The notes beneath the pieces were generated by a model that worked only from the letters and a program-made list of their open reading frames with translations, was not told the origin of the DNA and made no database searches. 64,000 nucleotides of DNA. It comes from JAJTHB01 sp033763775. Its GTDB lineage: Bacteria > Pseudomonadota > Alphaproteobacteria > Rickettsiales > SXRF01. The DNA lies in NCBI GenBank assembly GCA_033763775.1, contig JANRJW010000012.1:179867-243866 (forward strand). Direction: 5' to 3'. The position numbers and the translations under genes were made by a program. This document shows positions 8,639 to 18,630 of the stretch, piece after piece (within the stretch, counting starts at the first letter, position 1; every line of letters starts with the position of its first letter).

Positions 8639-10029
8639 TCCGCTACATTTCCACACGCGGCGAGGCGCCGGTTTTAAACTTTGAGCAGGTGGTGCTGGCT
8701 GGGCTTGCAATCGATGGCGGGCTCTATGTGCCAGATCAGATTCCGCAGCTTTCTGCCGATGAGCTCAGGCGCTTCAAGCAGTTTTCCTACGCCGATCTTG
8801 CCTGCGAGATCATCCCGCGCTTTGCGGATGATTCGGTGGATGCGGCGGCACTAAAAAAAATTATCCGTGAATCCTACCGCGAGTTTCGCCACCCAGACGT
8901 CGCGCCGCTGAAAAAACTGGATGATAGCACCTCTATTCTCGAGCTGTTCCACGGCCCCACGCTGGCCTTCAAAGATTTCGCGCTGCAGTTTCTTGGCCGC
9001 CTACTGGATCACATTCTCACCAAGAAAAAACAAAAAGTCGTCGTGATCGGCGCGACATCGGGCGATACTGGCTCGGCAGCAATCGCCGGTTGCCGCGGGC
9101 GCGGCAATATGGAAATTTTTATCCTGCATCCGCATGAGCGCGTCTCGAATGTGCAGCGCCGGCAGATGACCACCGTGACCGATAAAAACATTCACAACCT
9201 CGCCATTTGCGGCACGTTTGATGATTGTCAGGATATCGTGAAGGCGCTCTTCAACGATCATGCGTTCCGCGAAAAACATCATCTGACCGCCGTGAACTCG
9301 ATCAACTGGGCGCGCATTCTCGCGCAGGTCGTGTATTATTTTTATGCGGCGTTCAGGCTCGGCGCGCCGGAAAAACCCGTCAGTTTCTCCGTGCCCACCG
9401 GCAATTTCGGCGACATTTACGCCGGCTATATTGCAAAGCGGATGGGGCTGCCAGTGGAGCAGCTGATCATTGCCACCAACCGTAACGACATCCTCGCGCG
9501 CACACTGGAGACCGGAACCTACGGCATGGAAGGTGTCGTGCCCACCATCAGCCCGAGCATGGATATCCAGATTTCCAGCAACTTCGAGCGCCTGCTGTTT
9601 GATCTTTATGCGCGTGATGGCAGCGCCATCCGTGAGATGATGACGCGCTTTCGCACGGATAAAAAACTCACCCTCTCGCCTCAGGCGCTTGAGCGCCTGC
9701 GCGCCGATTTTTCCGCCGGCCGCGCCAGCGATGATGAAACTTCTTTTGCCATCAACGCCGTCCTGCAGAAATACGGCGAACTGCTCGACCCACACACCGC
9801 GATCGGCTATGTCGTCGGCGAGCGGGGGCGCGTGAGCAAACAAACGCCGCTGGTCGTGCTCGCCACCGCCCACCCGGCCAAATTCCCAGCGGCAGTGAAA
9901 GCCGCAAGTGGCGTAGAACCCGCCCTACCGCCGCACATGAGCGACCTGTTTGATAAAGAAGAAAGGTTTGATGTGCTGGCGAATGATGCAGCTGGCGTCG
10001 CCCGTTTTATTGAAACGAACTTACCATGA
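8635..10029 (+). CDS. thrC: Threonine synthase
   Basis: A PLP enzyme converting O-phosphohomoserine to threonine. At 464 aa it is the long bacterial/fungal type. It has the N-terminal YISTRG and GGLYVPD motifs, the PLP lysine in HGPTLAFKDFALQF, the phosphate-binding GATSGDTGSAAI loop and the VPTGNFGDIYAGY segment. Overlaps of 4 bp with the genes on both sides indicate translational coupling in surf1-thrC-M16. Confidence 0.96.
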   Translation: MIRYISTRGEAPVLNFEQVVLAGLAIDGGLYVPDQIPQLSADELRRFKQFSYADLACEIIPRFADDSVDAAALKKIIRESYREFRHPDVAPLKKLDDSTSILELFHGPTLAFKDFALQFLGRLLDHILTKKKQKVVVIGATSGDTGSAAIAGCRGRGNMEIFILHPHERVSNVQRRQMTTVTDKNIHNLAICGTFDDCQDIVKALFNDHAFREKHHLTAVNSINWARILAQVVYYFYAAFRLGAPEKPVSFSVPTGNFGDIYAGYIAKRMGLPVEQLIIATNRNDILARTLETGTYGMEGVVPTISPSMDIQISSNFERLLFDLYARDGSAIREMMTRFRTDKKLTLSPQALERLRADFSAGRASDDETSFAINAVLQKYGELLDPHTAIGYVVGERGRVSKQTPLVVLATAHPAKFPAAVKAASGVEPALPPHMSDLFDKEERFDVLANDAAGVARFIETNLP

Positions 10030-11282
10030 CCTACCAGCTCACCACACTTCCTTCTGGCCTGCGCGTGGCCACCGAATTCATGCCCTCGGTTGAGACGGTA
10101 GCGGTGGTGGCGAGCTGCGGTGTCGGTGCGCGCTATGAAAGCGAAGCGGAAAACGGCATCTCGCATCTGCTCGAACACATGGCCTTCAAAGGCACAAAAA
10201 CCCGCAACGCACAGGACATTGCCGAAGCATTTGATGCCATCGGCGGGCAGGTGAATGCCTACACCTCGATGGAGCACACCGTCTATTTCGCCAAAGTGCT
10301 CAAAGATGATGTGCGCCTTGCGGTAGATATCCTTGGCGATATCCTGCAAAACTCCACCTTTCTCGAAGAAGAACTGGCGCGCGAAAAGGATGTGATCATT
10401 CAGGAAATCGCCATGCATCGCGATACGCCGGATGATCTGCTGGTGGATTATTTCGACGAAACGATGTTTCCAAACCAGCCGCTGGGGCGCTCGATCTTAA
10501 GCACCGAAGCGAAAATCGCCGCCACCACGCGGGATGATGTCATCCGCTACATGCACACCCACTACACCCCGCCGCGCATGGTGCTCTCGGCGGCGGGCGC
10601 GGTGGATCACGCCGAGTTCGTTTCGCTGGCGGAAGAATATTTTGATCTGCCGGCACGCTCTGCAGGGCCTGACCATGTCATCGCCCATTATATCGGCGGT
10701 GATCGGCGTGAAACAAGCGATCTCGAGCAGCTGCATCTGGCGCTCGGGCTACCGGGCGTGGCCATGCATTCGCCGGATTTTTACGTCATGCAGCTTTATG
10801 CCAGCATCTTAGGAGGCGGCATGTCATCGCGGTTATTCCAAGAGGTGCGCGAGCGCCGCGGGCTGGCCTACAGCGTCTATGCCATGGGCTCGGCTTATGC
10901 GGATGTCGGTGTGCTTAGCATTTATGCCGCGACCTCGCCAGACAAGGGCGGCGAGCTGTCACTGGTGCTGTGCGACGAGCTGAGGCGTATGGCGGATTCC
11001 ATCACCGATGCGGAGCTTCAGCGCGCCAAAAACCAGATGAAAGCCGAGCTCATCATGTCGCGCGAGAACCCGCAGAACATCGCCTCGTGGATCGGCCGGC
11101 ATTTGCTTAATTATGGCGAATACCGCCAGATGCCACGACTGCGTGAGCGCATTGATGCGGTGACGACGAAAGACATCAGCCGCTTTGCTTCCACGCTGCC
11201 TTCCGGCGCGCCAACCCTTACCGCGCTGGGGGATATCTCAGCCGTGGCGGATTACTCAGCGCTCAAGCAAAGACTGACCTGA
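10026..11282 (+). CDS. M16-family zinc metalloprotease (processing peptidase-like)
   Basis: A homologue of mitochondrial processing peptidase beta. The inverted zinc motif HxxEH is at residues 47-51 (HLLEH), with the third ligand expected in the following EELAREKDVIIQE helix, so the active site is intact. A GGGMSSRLFQEVRERRGLAYSV segment marks the C-terminal M16 domain. The protein is 418 aa. The thrC-M16 order is common in alphaproteobacteria, although the cellular substrate is not known. Confidence 0.93.
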   Translation: MTYQLTTLPSGLRVATEFMPSVETVAVVASCGVGARYESEAENGISHLLEHMAFKGTKTRNAQDIAEAFDAIGGQVNAYTSMEHTVYFAKVLKDDVRLAVDILGDILQNSTFLEEELAREKDVIIQEIAMHRDTPDDLLVDYFDETMFPNQPLGRSILSTEAKIAATTRDDVIRYMHTHYTPPRMVLSAAGAVDHAEFVSLAEEYFDLPARSAGPDHVIAHYIGGDRRETSDLEQLHLALGLPGVAMHSPDFYVMQLYASILGGGMSSRLFQEVRERRGLAYSVYAMGSAYADVGVLSIYAATSPDKGGELSLVLCDELRRMADSITDAELQRAKNQMKAELIMSRENPQNIASWIGRHLLNYGEYRQMPRLRERIDAVTTKDISRFASTLPSGAPTLTALGDISAVADYSALKQRLT

Positions 11283-11336
11283 TTCCTCCTTCGATTTTTT
11301 TTCTGTTTGACAAGCATGAAACCATCCCTTAATTGA

Positions 11337-11357
11337 TGCGAATGATAATGATTCGCA
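11337..11357. promoter_or_regulatory. Fur box upstream of the TonB receptor
   Basis: Perfect 7-bp arms TGCGAAT and ATTCGCA surround GATAATG, and the whole resembles the Fur consensus of repeated GATAAT units. A candidate -35 (TTGACA, 11307-11312) lies just upstream. The position, 22 bp before the receptor ATG, fits iron repression. Confidence 0.75.
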
Positions 11358-11378
11358 ATTTCAATAACGGATAACACC

Positions 11379-13730
11379 ATGCCCTCCTCCCTTCGCTTCC
11401 TGCTTGCCACCAGCGCCTTTGTCTGCATCGCCTCCCCCACTATCGCTGCAACCAGCGCAGAGCCCAGAAAATCAGCGAAACCAGCTGCGGGCAGCATGAA
11501 AGCAGCGAAGCCAGCTGAGAATAAGCAAGCAGTACAGACCGAGGCGCCGCGCGCCGGCGTGGATGATGCTCGGCGCATGATCCGGCCGCTCAAAGTCTAC
11601 ATCACCAAAGGGTACTGGGAGCCAGTGAAAGACCTTCCCGGCTCGGCTTACTACATTGATGAAAACACCATCGACAAAACCAATGCCAGCGACATCAACC
11701 GCCTCGTGCAGCAGGTGCCCGGCGTTAATATTGTCGAGGAGGAAGGCTTCGGCAACAAACCTAATATCGGCATGCGCGGCAGCCGTATTGATCGCAGCGC
11801 CGACATCACCCTGATGGAAGATGGCGTGCTCGCCGCACCCGCGCCTTATGCCGCACCACAAGCCTATTATTTCCCGCGCATCGAGCGCATGGAAGGGATT
11901 GAAGTGCGCAAAGGCGCAAGCGCGATTGAGTTTGGCCCTCGCACCACCAATGGCGCGCTGAACCTGCTCACCCATCGCGTGCCCAGCGGGCCAATGCTGC
12001 ATGCGGATGCTGCGGTTGGCTCTTACGGTGGCTTCAGAAACAGCCTGCGCGCCGGCTCGGCCAGCAGCAATGTCTCGTTTCTGCTCGAAGGTCATAACGA
12101 AGCCAGCGATGGCTTCAAGGAGGTTGATATCGTCGGCGGCGATACCGGCTTCAACCAGCAGGACTATATGGGCAAGCTGAAATTCAAAACCGATGCGAGC
12201 GCCGATCTTTATCAGGAGCTGGAGCTAAAAATCGGCTATAACGAGGATAATTCCAATGAAACCTACCTTGGCCTTACCAGCACAGATTTTGGCGCCAACC
12301 CCTACCGTCGTTACGCTGCATCTCAAACCGACCAGTTTGATGCCGTGCATAACCAGTTTCAGCTTTCGCACACCATCGAACCATTTAAACATGCGAGCAT
12401 CAGCACACAGCTTTATCGCAATGACTATACACGTACCTGGGACAAGCTCGAATCCGTCATCATCGGCGGCACGAGGCGCTCCATTGCCGCCATTTTGAAC
12501 GATCCGGTTGCCAATGCTGCCTACCTGAATATTCTGCGCGGTGGCAATAGCGCTGCGGATGCACTCACCGCCACCGAAGCGCGGCGCGAATTTTTCTCGC
12601 ACGGTATTCAAAGCAAGTTGAACTATAATTTTAATGCTGGCGTCATTAAGAATGAACTGACAACGGGTATTCGCATCCATCAGGATCGCTACGACCGCCT
12701 GCACCGCGATAAGAATTATCAGATGGTGGATGGTGTCATGGTGCTCACGAGCGAAGGGGCGTTTGGCACGCAAACCAACCGCATCGGCACCGCGCGCACC
12801 TGGTCAGCTTTTACGCTGAACCGCATGAGCTACGGCGCGCTCAGCATCACCCCCGGCGCGCGCTATGAATATATCGATCTTAAAACAGAAAATTATGGCA
12901 CATCAGACCCTGCGCGCAGCGGTGCAAACCTGCAGAATTTCCGCTCCACCATCAATGCCTTCACCCCCGGCCTCAGCAGCGAATATGCCCTGAGTAACGA
13001 ATGGATTCTGCTGGCCGGTGTACATAAGGGTTTTTCGCCGCCAGAACCGCCCACCAGCGCGAATGCCGCCGAGAATGCCAAAGCCGAAGAAAGCATCAAC
13101 TACGAGCTGGGCACACGCTTCAGCGGCAACCAGTTCAAGGCGGATGTCGTGGGCTTTCTCACCGATTATGAAAACCTGCTGGGCGCCGATACGTTCTCAT
13201 CTGGTGGCGGCGGCGGCGATCAGTTCAATGGCGGCGAAGTGCGCACCTACGGGTTGGAGGCAGCCTTCGGCTACGAAGCCTCCAAAGAAGCAGGGCTTGA
13301 TACAAGTAAGCTCAAGCTTCCTCTGCAATTCAACTACACTTATCTGCGCAGCAGCTTTGAAAATAGTTTCAACAGTACGTTTGGTGAGTGGGGCAATGTG
13401 AGCAAAGGCAACGAACTGCCCTACATTCCGCGCCACCAGTTCTATGTCAGCGCCGGGCTGGATCATGATGACTGGTCAGTCACCATCGGCGGCAAGTATG
13501 TGGGTAAAATGCGCACCGTCGCCGGCAGCGGCCCACTTCTGGAAAATCGCAGCACCGATGCGCATTTTATCATGGATGTGAATGCCGAGATGCGCCTGAT
13601 TAATGATGTGCGCGGCTATGTGAGCCTGACCAACGCGTTTGATGATGAATATATTGTCGCGCGCAGACCGGCAGGCGCTCGCCCGGGCGCACCGCGCATG
13701 ATCTATGCTGGTGTGAAGGCAGAGTTTTAA
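11379..13730 (+). CDS. TonB-dependent ferric siderophore/citrate-type receptor
   Basis: An outer-membrane iron transporter of 783 aa, most like FecA. It has a signal peptide (residues 1-23, cut near TIAA), an Ala/Lys/Pro-rich linker, a plug domain (INRLVQQVPGVNIVEEEGFG to IEVRKGASAIEFGPRTTNGALN), then a 22-strand barrel ending in an aromatic residue (AGVKAEF). The segment ETYLGLTSTDFGANPYRRYA is typical of FecA-like receptors. There is no N-terminal signalling domain and no adjacent sigma/anti-sigma pair, so regulation is probably by the Fur box alone. The substrate is an inference from similarity. Confidence 0.85.
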   Translation: MPSSLRFLLATSAFVCIASPTIAATSAEPRKSAKPAAGSMKAAKPAENKQAVQTEAPRAGVDDARRMIRPLKVYITKGYWEPVKDLPGSAYYIDENTIDKTNASDINRLVQQVPGVNIVEEEGFGNKPNIGMRGSRIDRSADITLMEDGVLAAPAPYAAPQAYYFPRIERMEGIEVRKGASAIEFGPRTTNGALNLLTHRVPSGPMLHADAAVGSYGGFRNSLRAGSASSNVSFLLEGHNEASDGFKEVDIVGGDTGFNQQDYMGKLKFKTDASADLYQELELKIGYNEDNSNETYLGLTSTDFGANPYRRYAASQTDQFDAVHNQFQLSHTIEPFKHASISTQLYRNDYTRTWDKLESVIIGGTRRSIAAILNDPVANAAYLNILRGGNSAADALTATEARREFFSHGIQSKLNYNFNAGVIKNELTTGIRIHQDRYDRLHRDKNYQMVDGVMVLTSEGAFGTQTNRIGTARTWSAFTLNRMSYGALSITPGARYEYIDLKTENYGTSDPARSGANLQNFRSTINAFTPGLSSEYALSNEWILLAGVHKGFSPPEPPTSANAAENAKAEESINYELGTRFSGNQFKADVVGFLTDYENLLGADTFSSGGGGGDQFNGGEVRTYGLEAAFGYEASKEAGLDTSKLKLPLQFNYTYLRSSFENSFNSTFGEWGNVSKGNELPYIPRHQFYVSAGLDHDDWSVTIGGKYVGKMRTVAGSGPLLENRSTDAHFIMDVNAEMRLINDVRGYVSLTNAFDDEYIVARRPAGARPGAPRMIYAGVKAEF

Positions 13731-13732
13731 TG

Positions 13733-13772
13733 ACCCTCACCCCTACCCTCTCCCTCCAAGGGAGAGGGGGGG
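13733..13772. repeat. C-rich hairpin repeat, also likely terminator
   Basis: CCCTCTCCC (13746-13754) and GGGAGAGGG (13760-13768) form a perfect 9-bp stem with a TCCAA loop, preceded by CCCTCACCCCTA. It lies between the convergent receptor and gshA genes. Sequences of the same type are at 19561-19595 and, in frame inside polA, at 52125-52226. Confidence 0.8.
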
Positions 13773-15026
13773 TTAGAGATTGAGCATGAAGCTGTCGTAA
13801 TTTTCTCTTGCCGCAGCGAGTGCCGCCAGCGCGGCAATGATACCGAACGAGCGGAAATGGCAATCCACCAGCGGGCGTGAATCCGGACAATCCGGCTCTT
13901 CCCCCTCATCACACATGCCGACAAAACGCATGCCGGCGGCGTTGAGGTTATTAAAAGCATCGCGCTCACCGTTCACGCGCCACATACCGCCAATCGGCAC
14001 GCCGTCAATCATATACACCATCGGCTCGGCGGGCGCGCCATCCACCGTGTCGGTGGTGGGAATGCCCTCCTGAATAATCACCTCGCTGACCTGCGCGCCT
14101 TCTTTGATGACATTCATCTTGTTGCGCTCTTTTTTATTCATCTCGAAAATTTCCTCCGGCGAGCGCACGGTCATGATGCCCATGCCATAAGTGCCGGAAT
14201 CGGCCTTCACAAACACATAGGGCTCATCTTTGATGCCATGCTCTTCATGCTTGCGCCGTGCATTATCCAGCACTTTTTTCACCGCCGCCGCCACGCGGTT
14301 GATGTTCGTGCGCTCTTTGAAATCGACCAAACCACAATGAAAAAAATCCGCCTTGAACAGCCACGGATCCAGCCCAAACACACCGCAAAACTCGCGCAGC
14401 AACTTGCGATATTCATCAAAATGGATGCTTTTCCTCCGGCTATACCAACCCATGCCCACCGGTGGCATCACTGGCTGGGCAAGGTCGATCAGCTGCGCGG
14501 GCGCGCCGGACGTCATATCATTATTCATCACCACAAGGTCTGGCGTGAAACCATCCTCGAGGCGCAGCGTGTCACCTTCGCGCACAAGCGGATATTGGGT
14601 GAGCTGCTTGCCAGAAGGTGTTTCAAGCTGGATGGGCTGGCCAGCTTCTGCGGCCAAGCTGCCGATGCGCACGTCGAGGTTTAAGGCGGCAAACAGATGG
14701 GTCATCACCGCCAGATTCTCGAGATAGCCGAGATTGCGCGTGTGGTTTTCTGGAATGATGAGAATTCGTTTCGCCTGCGGAATATGATCTTCCAGAAAAT
14801 GGGCAATGAAGCGCGACGCACGCGCCCGCGCACGCGGCGAAAGGTTATTAAACCCGGCGGGAAACAGGTTGGTATCCACCGGCACCAGCCGCCGGCCGTT
14901 ATGGCGCAGATCCACCGAGGTGGTGAGAAACGGCATGGCCTCGGCGCGCTTCAAGGTGAACCACGCTTCGATCTCATCGCCGCGCGTGTCCTGAAGTTTT
15001 TTGAGCCGCTCTAAAATATCACTCAC
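13773..15026 (-). CDS. gshA: Glutamate-cysteine ligase, Acidithiobacillus-type
   Basis: Catalyses the first step of glutathione synthesis. It resembles the minor class of GshA first recognised in Acidithiobacillus ferrooxidans rather than the E. coli or plant types. Supporting segments are LVPVDTNLFPAGFNNL, LIIPENHTRN, FVKADSGTYGMGIMTV (ATP-grasp-like) and a C-terminal SFGIIAALAALAAARE. The GTG start has an AGGAG site 7 bp upstream. Length is 417 aa. It is 9 bp downstream of rsmE on the same strand, and no gshB lies in the window. Confidence 0.85.
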   Translation of the reverse strand: MSDILERLKKLQDTRGDEIEAWFTLKRAEAMPFLTTSVDLRHNGRRLVPVDTNLFPAGFNNLSPRARARASRFIAHFLEDHIPQAKRILIIPENHTRNLGYLENLAVMTHLFAALNLDVRIGSLAAEAGQPIQLETPSGKQLTQYPLVREGDTLRLEDGFTPDLVVMNNDMTSGAPAQLIDLAQPVMPPVGMGWYSRRKSIHFDEYRKLLREFCGVFGLDPWLFKADFFHCGLVDFKERTNINRVAAAVKKVLDNARRKHEEHGIKDEPYVFVKADSGTYGMGIMTVRSPEEIFEMNKKERNKMNVIKEGAQVSEVIIQEGIPTTDTVDGAPAEPMVYMIDGVPIGGMWRVNGERDAFNNLNAAGMRFVGMCDEGEEPDCPDSRPLVDCHFRSFGIIAALAALAAARENYDSFMLNL

Positions 15027-15035
15027 GATATACTC

Positions 15036-15902
15036 CTATTCTTCTCGCACTTCGTGCGATTGGGACTCTTTGCCCCAAACCTCGCCGCTTCGCGCCGCGC
15101 CTTGCGCGGTGATTGCCAAATCTTCAGACGATTTGGCTATAAAATGGGGCTTTTCATTCCAATCACCAACCTGCGACATCACGCAGGCGAGCGCGGCGAC
15201 CGCCGCCGTATCCGCCCTCAGGATCCTCGGCCCCATGCCAAAACCCCGCGCGCGTGCATAGACCTGAAGCATATGGTGCTCATCTCTCGAAAATCCACCT
15301 TCGGGGCCAATTAAAATAGCATATTTTTTATATTCGCCCCGTTCATAGGGCAGCTTGGCGGCCATTTCTGCCAGCGGTTTGCCATGGCCGCTTTCATCGC
15401 CGTAAAGCAGCAACCGATCCTCAGGCCACTCGGCAAGCAGGCGGCCGAGATTCTGCGCCTCCTGAATGATCGGCACATCAAGGCGCTCGCATTGCTCCGC
15501 CGCTTCCACCGCGTGGGCAGTAAGCTTGTCATGGTTAATACGCACCACCACGCTATGCTTCATGAAGGTGCAGATGATATTGGAAGCGCCAAGCTCGGTC
15601 GCTTTTTCAACCACCGCTTCTGTTTTCATTTTAATCGGCGCAAATACCAGCCACACATCCGGCGATGCCACTTGCGCGCGCACCTGCTGCCTCAGCTGAA
15701 GCCTGAGCGCTTTTTTTCGAATCTCGGTGATATCCGCCAGCCACTCACCATCAACGCCGTTGAACAGATGGATGCCATCGCCCACCTCGCAGCGCATCAC
15801 CTGCGAAAGATAATGCGCCTGCTGTTCTGCTATCTCGATAAAACCAAGCGTAGATAGCGGTTCAGGGACATAGAGGCGGATTTTTTTAAATGCTTGCTTC
15901 AT
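15036..15902 (-). CDS. rsmE: 16S rRNA (uracil-1498-N3)-methyltransferase
   Basis: Methylates U1498 of 16S rRNA with S-adenosylmethionine; SPOUT-fold enzyme. Core motifs are present: APIKMKTEAVVEKATELG, LIGPEGGFSRDE and the knot segment GPRILRADTAAVAAL. The start MKQAFKKIRLY is taken at 15902; an earlier Met at 15923 has no ribosome-binding site. About 35 residues after the core (from VGDWNEKPHF) form an unusual tail encoded by hairpin-rich DNA at 15036-15150, so the C-terminus seems to have been extended by repeat insertion. Confidence 0.92.
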   Translation of the reverse strand: MKQAFKKIRLYVPEPLSTLGFIEIAEQQAHYLSQVMRCEVGDGIHLFNGVDGEWLADITEIRKKALRLQLRQQVRAQVASPDVWLVFAPIKMKTEAVVEKATELGASNIICTFMKHSVVVRINHDKLTAHAVEAAEQCERLDVPIIQEAQNLGRLLAEWPEDRLLLYGDESGHGKPLAEMAAKLPYERGEYKKYAILIGPEGGFSRDEHHMLQVYARARGFGMGPRILRADTAAVAALACVMSQVGDWNEKPHFIAKSSEDLAITAQGAARSGEVWGKESQSHEVREE

Positions 15903-15939
15903 AAAATGATAATACATCGACAAGATATTAGGCCAAATG

Positions 15940-16059
15940 TAAACTCATTTATATGAGACAAGTTCGAGAAGCAGCCGCCCGCAGAACCGGAATGTAGCGG
16001 CGCTACATGAGGATTCGAGGACGGATGTGACGAAGAAATTGGCCATAGAAATGAGTTTA
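15940..16059. repeat. About 120-bp hairpin repeat, copy 2
   Basis: Closely matches the element at 580-700. The left arm starts TAAACTCATTTATATGAGAC and the right arm ends GGCCATAGAAATGAGTTTA, so its outermost bases pair but differ from those of copy 1. It fills the divergent rsmE-ubiA gap and includes the ubiA start codon at 16051. Confidence 0.85.
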
Positions 16060-16899
16060 CCTCACTTCCGCCTGATGCGCCTTCACCAGCCGGTGGGCAT
16101 CTGGCTGCTCTTCTGGCCATGCGCATGGGCGCTGATTCTGGCAAGCGAAGGCTTTCCAAAGCCGCAGCTGCTGCTGGTATTTTTCGCAGGCGCGCTGCTG
16201 ATGCGCTCGGCCGGCTGCATCATCAACGACATCGCCGACCGCGAATTTGACAAACAGGTCGAGCGCACCAAAACCCGCCCGCTGGCCAGCGGTGAACTAA
16301 GCGTCAAACAAGCACTGGTGCTGCTTCTGGCGCTGCTGGTGCTGTCGCTGCTGGTGGCACTGTATCTGGGCGCGGCAGTGCTACTGTGGTCGGCGCTCGC
16401 ACTTGTGCCGGTTGCTATCTACCCTTTCATGAAGCGTATCAGCTGGTGGCCGCAACTTTTTCTGGGGCTCACCTTCAACTGGGGCGCGCTGGTGGGCTGG
16501 GTAGCGGTGCGTGGCGAGGTTGAATGGCCGGCATTGCTGCTTTATGCGGGCTGCGTGCTTTGGACACTCGGCTACGACACCATCTATGCCCATCAGGACA
16601 AATTCGATGACGCACGCATTGGTATTAAATCCACCGCGCTCAGGCTCGACAAACATACAGCCAGCTTTGTGACGGCCTGCTACCTGCTGAGCTTTGCCAG
16701 CTGGGCGCTGCTGGCCGCGGCAGCCATCACGCAGCTTTGGCAGTGGGTGTGGCTGCTGCCAGTGGCGCTGCATCTTGGGTGGCAGGTGACCACGCTGGAG
16801 ATTGACTCGCCACAAAACTGCCTTCGTCGCTTCCGCTCAAACAGCCAGCTTGGGCTGGTGCTGGCACTAGCGCTGTGCATGATAAACGCAACCAGCTGA
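16051..16899 (+). CDS. ubiA: 4-Hydroxybenzoate polyprenyltransferase
   Basis: An integral membrane enzyme that prenylates 4-hydroxybenzoate in ubiquinone synthesis. It has the two Asp-rich prenyl-diphosphate/Mg motifs NDIADREFDKQVERTKTRPL and YDTIYAHQDKFDD, and about eight membrane segments. The ATG at 16051 (MSLPHFRLMRLHQPVG) is chosen; a GTG at 16027 would add eight residues encoded entirely by the hairpin repeat. The translation start lying within the hairpin's right arm could affect initiation. Confidence 0.93.
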   Translation: MSLPHFRLMRLHQPVGIWLLFWPCAWALILASEGFPKPQLLLVFFAGALLMRSAGCIINDIADREFDKQVERTKTRPLASGELSVKQALVLLLALLVLSLLVALYLGAAVLLWSALALVPVAIYPFMKRISWWPQLFLGLTFNWGALVGWVAVRGEVEWPALLLYAGCVLWTLGYDTIYAHQDKFDDARIGIKSTALRLDKHTASFVTACYLLSFASWALLAAAAITQLWQWVWLLPVALHLGWQVTTLEIDSPQNCLRRFRSNSQLGLVLALALCMINATS

Positions 16900-17058
16900 A
16901 ATAATTTAATTTATTATTTTTACATGCGCCGCCTGCCAGCGCCGATGTACCTTTTGAAGTAACGATTTCTTACCAGTGTTTTTAGCGATATTTTACCTTT
17001 ATGTGCCAAAGTGATGGTTCAGGCATTGTGATCAAATTCGTCAGGCCGCAGCAAAAAC

Positions 17059-18510
17059 GTGGGTTTTTTAGAAAACCTGTCTTTGCAGCAAGGCATGGTA
17101 GCATTTGATCACAGTGCCGAGGCATGCCGCCACCACCACGAGCCTTGGATGTACACAACCGGAACCCAGCCCCCCGAACCCACGCATGGCTTCAGCGCCA
17201 GGTCGATCAGCACCAGCGAATCTGGCGGGCTAGAGCTGGCCGCGCCCAGCTATCCGGGCAGCACCTTCTATCCGGCTGATTTCATCAACATGCTGGAAAC
17301 CAGCATCCATAACGTGATTCGCGATCACACCTGCGGCACATTGCTGCTGGTCTCGCTGGAAAACTTTGCCATGGTCATCAATGCTTATGGTCATGACACG
17401 TCCGAAATTGTGTTTCATGATTTGAGCAAAACGATTGAATCGATGCTGCATGATGGCGATGTGATCCAGCGCCTTCAGCGCGATCAGATTGGTATCATCC
17501 TCATGAACAGCGCGCCGGAAGATGCCGCCGTCATGGCGCAGCGCATCCACAACACCATTCAGAATTTCGGGCGCGATAATGTCGCCACCGCCTCACTTCA
17601 TCTCATCGGTGTGATTGGCAGCGTGAATTTCCCTATTGAGTCCACTAGCGCGCATGATGTGCTTGATAAAGCCTACATTGCTGTCAGCAGCCCACATACC
17701 GTGCCGCACCGCACGGTTGACATGATCCGGCAGGATGCTGATCAGGCACGCCAGCAGATGGGGCTCGCAAATTACCTGCTCAAAGCCTACAAGGAAAAGC
17801 GTCTTCGGCTTGCCTACCAACCGGTCATCCAGAGCACCACCGGCCGAACCGTTCATTACGAAGCGCTGCTCAGGCTGGTGAATCCTTCCGGCAAAATCAC
17901 CTCGGCGGGCGCACTCATTCCGGTAGCGGAAAAGATGGGGCTGATTGACATCATCGACACCATGGTGATGGAGATGGTGATTGAAGAACTCAAGCAATCT
18001 CCGCAGATATCGCTGGCGTTTAATGTATCGAACCACACCACGGAAAATGCCGTGTGGCTGGACTCGATTCAGCACCTGCTCAAAGACCGGCCGGATATCG
18101 CCTCGCGAGTGATTGTTGAAATCACCGAAACGGCGATTCATCGCGACCTGCGCCGCACGGCGTATTTTGTCGCCTCATTGCAATCGCTGGGATGTTCGGT
18201 AGCGCTTGACGATTTCGGATCCGGTTACACTTCCTTCCGTCAGCTCAAAGCGCTCTCGGTGGATATGGTGAAAATCGATGGTGTATTCATCAAAGACTTG
18301 GCGCAAAGCGCTGATAACCAGTTTTTTGTCAAAACCCTGCTGGATTTTGCCAAGGGATTCGGTCTGGAAACCGTCGCGGAATACGTCGAAACGGGTGAAA
18401 TCGCTAAGATTCTCATGGGTCTTGGGGTTGACTGCATGCAGGGCTATTACTTCGGAAAACCCGAAAATCACCGCAGCTGGCTGGATAACGGCGAATATGG
18501 CCGCGACTAG
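17059..18510 (+). CDS. EAL-domain c-di-GMP phosphodiesterase with degenerate GGDEF
   Basis: A cytoplasmic signalling enzyme of 483 aa without membrane segments. Residues about 85-220 resemble a GGDEF fold, but the signature is replaced by RLQRDQIG, so it cannot be a normal cyclase. The EAL domain (about 240-480) keeps the catalytic set: YEALLRL, FNVSNH, VEITETA, LDDFGSGYTS, VKIDGVFI and the terminal MQGYYFGKP. It should cleave c-di-GMP. The GTG start at 17059 is uncertain; an ATG at 17098 is an alternative. Confidence 0.9.
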   Translation: MGFLENLSLQQGMVAFDHSAEACRHHHEPWMYTTGTQPPEPTHGFSARSISTSESGGLELAAPSYPGSTFYPADFINMLETSIHNVIRDHTCGTLLLVSLENFAMVINAYGHDTSEIVFHDLSKTIESMLHDGDVIQRLQRDQIGIILMNSAPEDAAVMAQRIHNTIQNFGRDNVATASLHLIGVIGSVNFPIESTSAHDVLDKAYIAVSSPHTVPHRTVDMIRQDADQARQQMGLANYLLKAYKEKRLRLAYQPVIQSTTGRTVHYEALLRLVNPSGKITSAGALIPVAEKMGLIDIIDTMVMEMVIEELKQSPQISLAFNVSNHTTENAVWLDSIQHLLKDRPDIASRVIVEITETAIHRDLRRTAYFVASLQSLGCSVALDDFGSGYTSFRQLKALSVDMVKIDGVFIKDLAQSADNQFFVKTLLDFAKGFGLETVAEYVETGEIAKILMGLGVDCMQGYYFGKPENHRSWLDNGEYGRD

Positions 18511-18630
18511 CGCGGCATTTATTAAACTTTTGTGACAAGACGAATAGATATTTTTTTTCAGCAGGTTAATCCTGCACTTCTCCTCCGCGGCTGGTTTGAC
18601 CCCAGTTGATACACATGCTAGCATGAAATC

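Noticed and set aside
9001..9873. 290-aa open frame on the minus strand
   Set aside because: Antisense to thrC; no recognisable motif.
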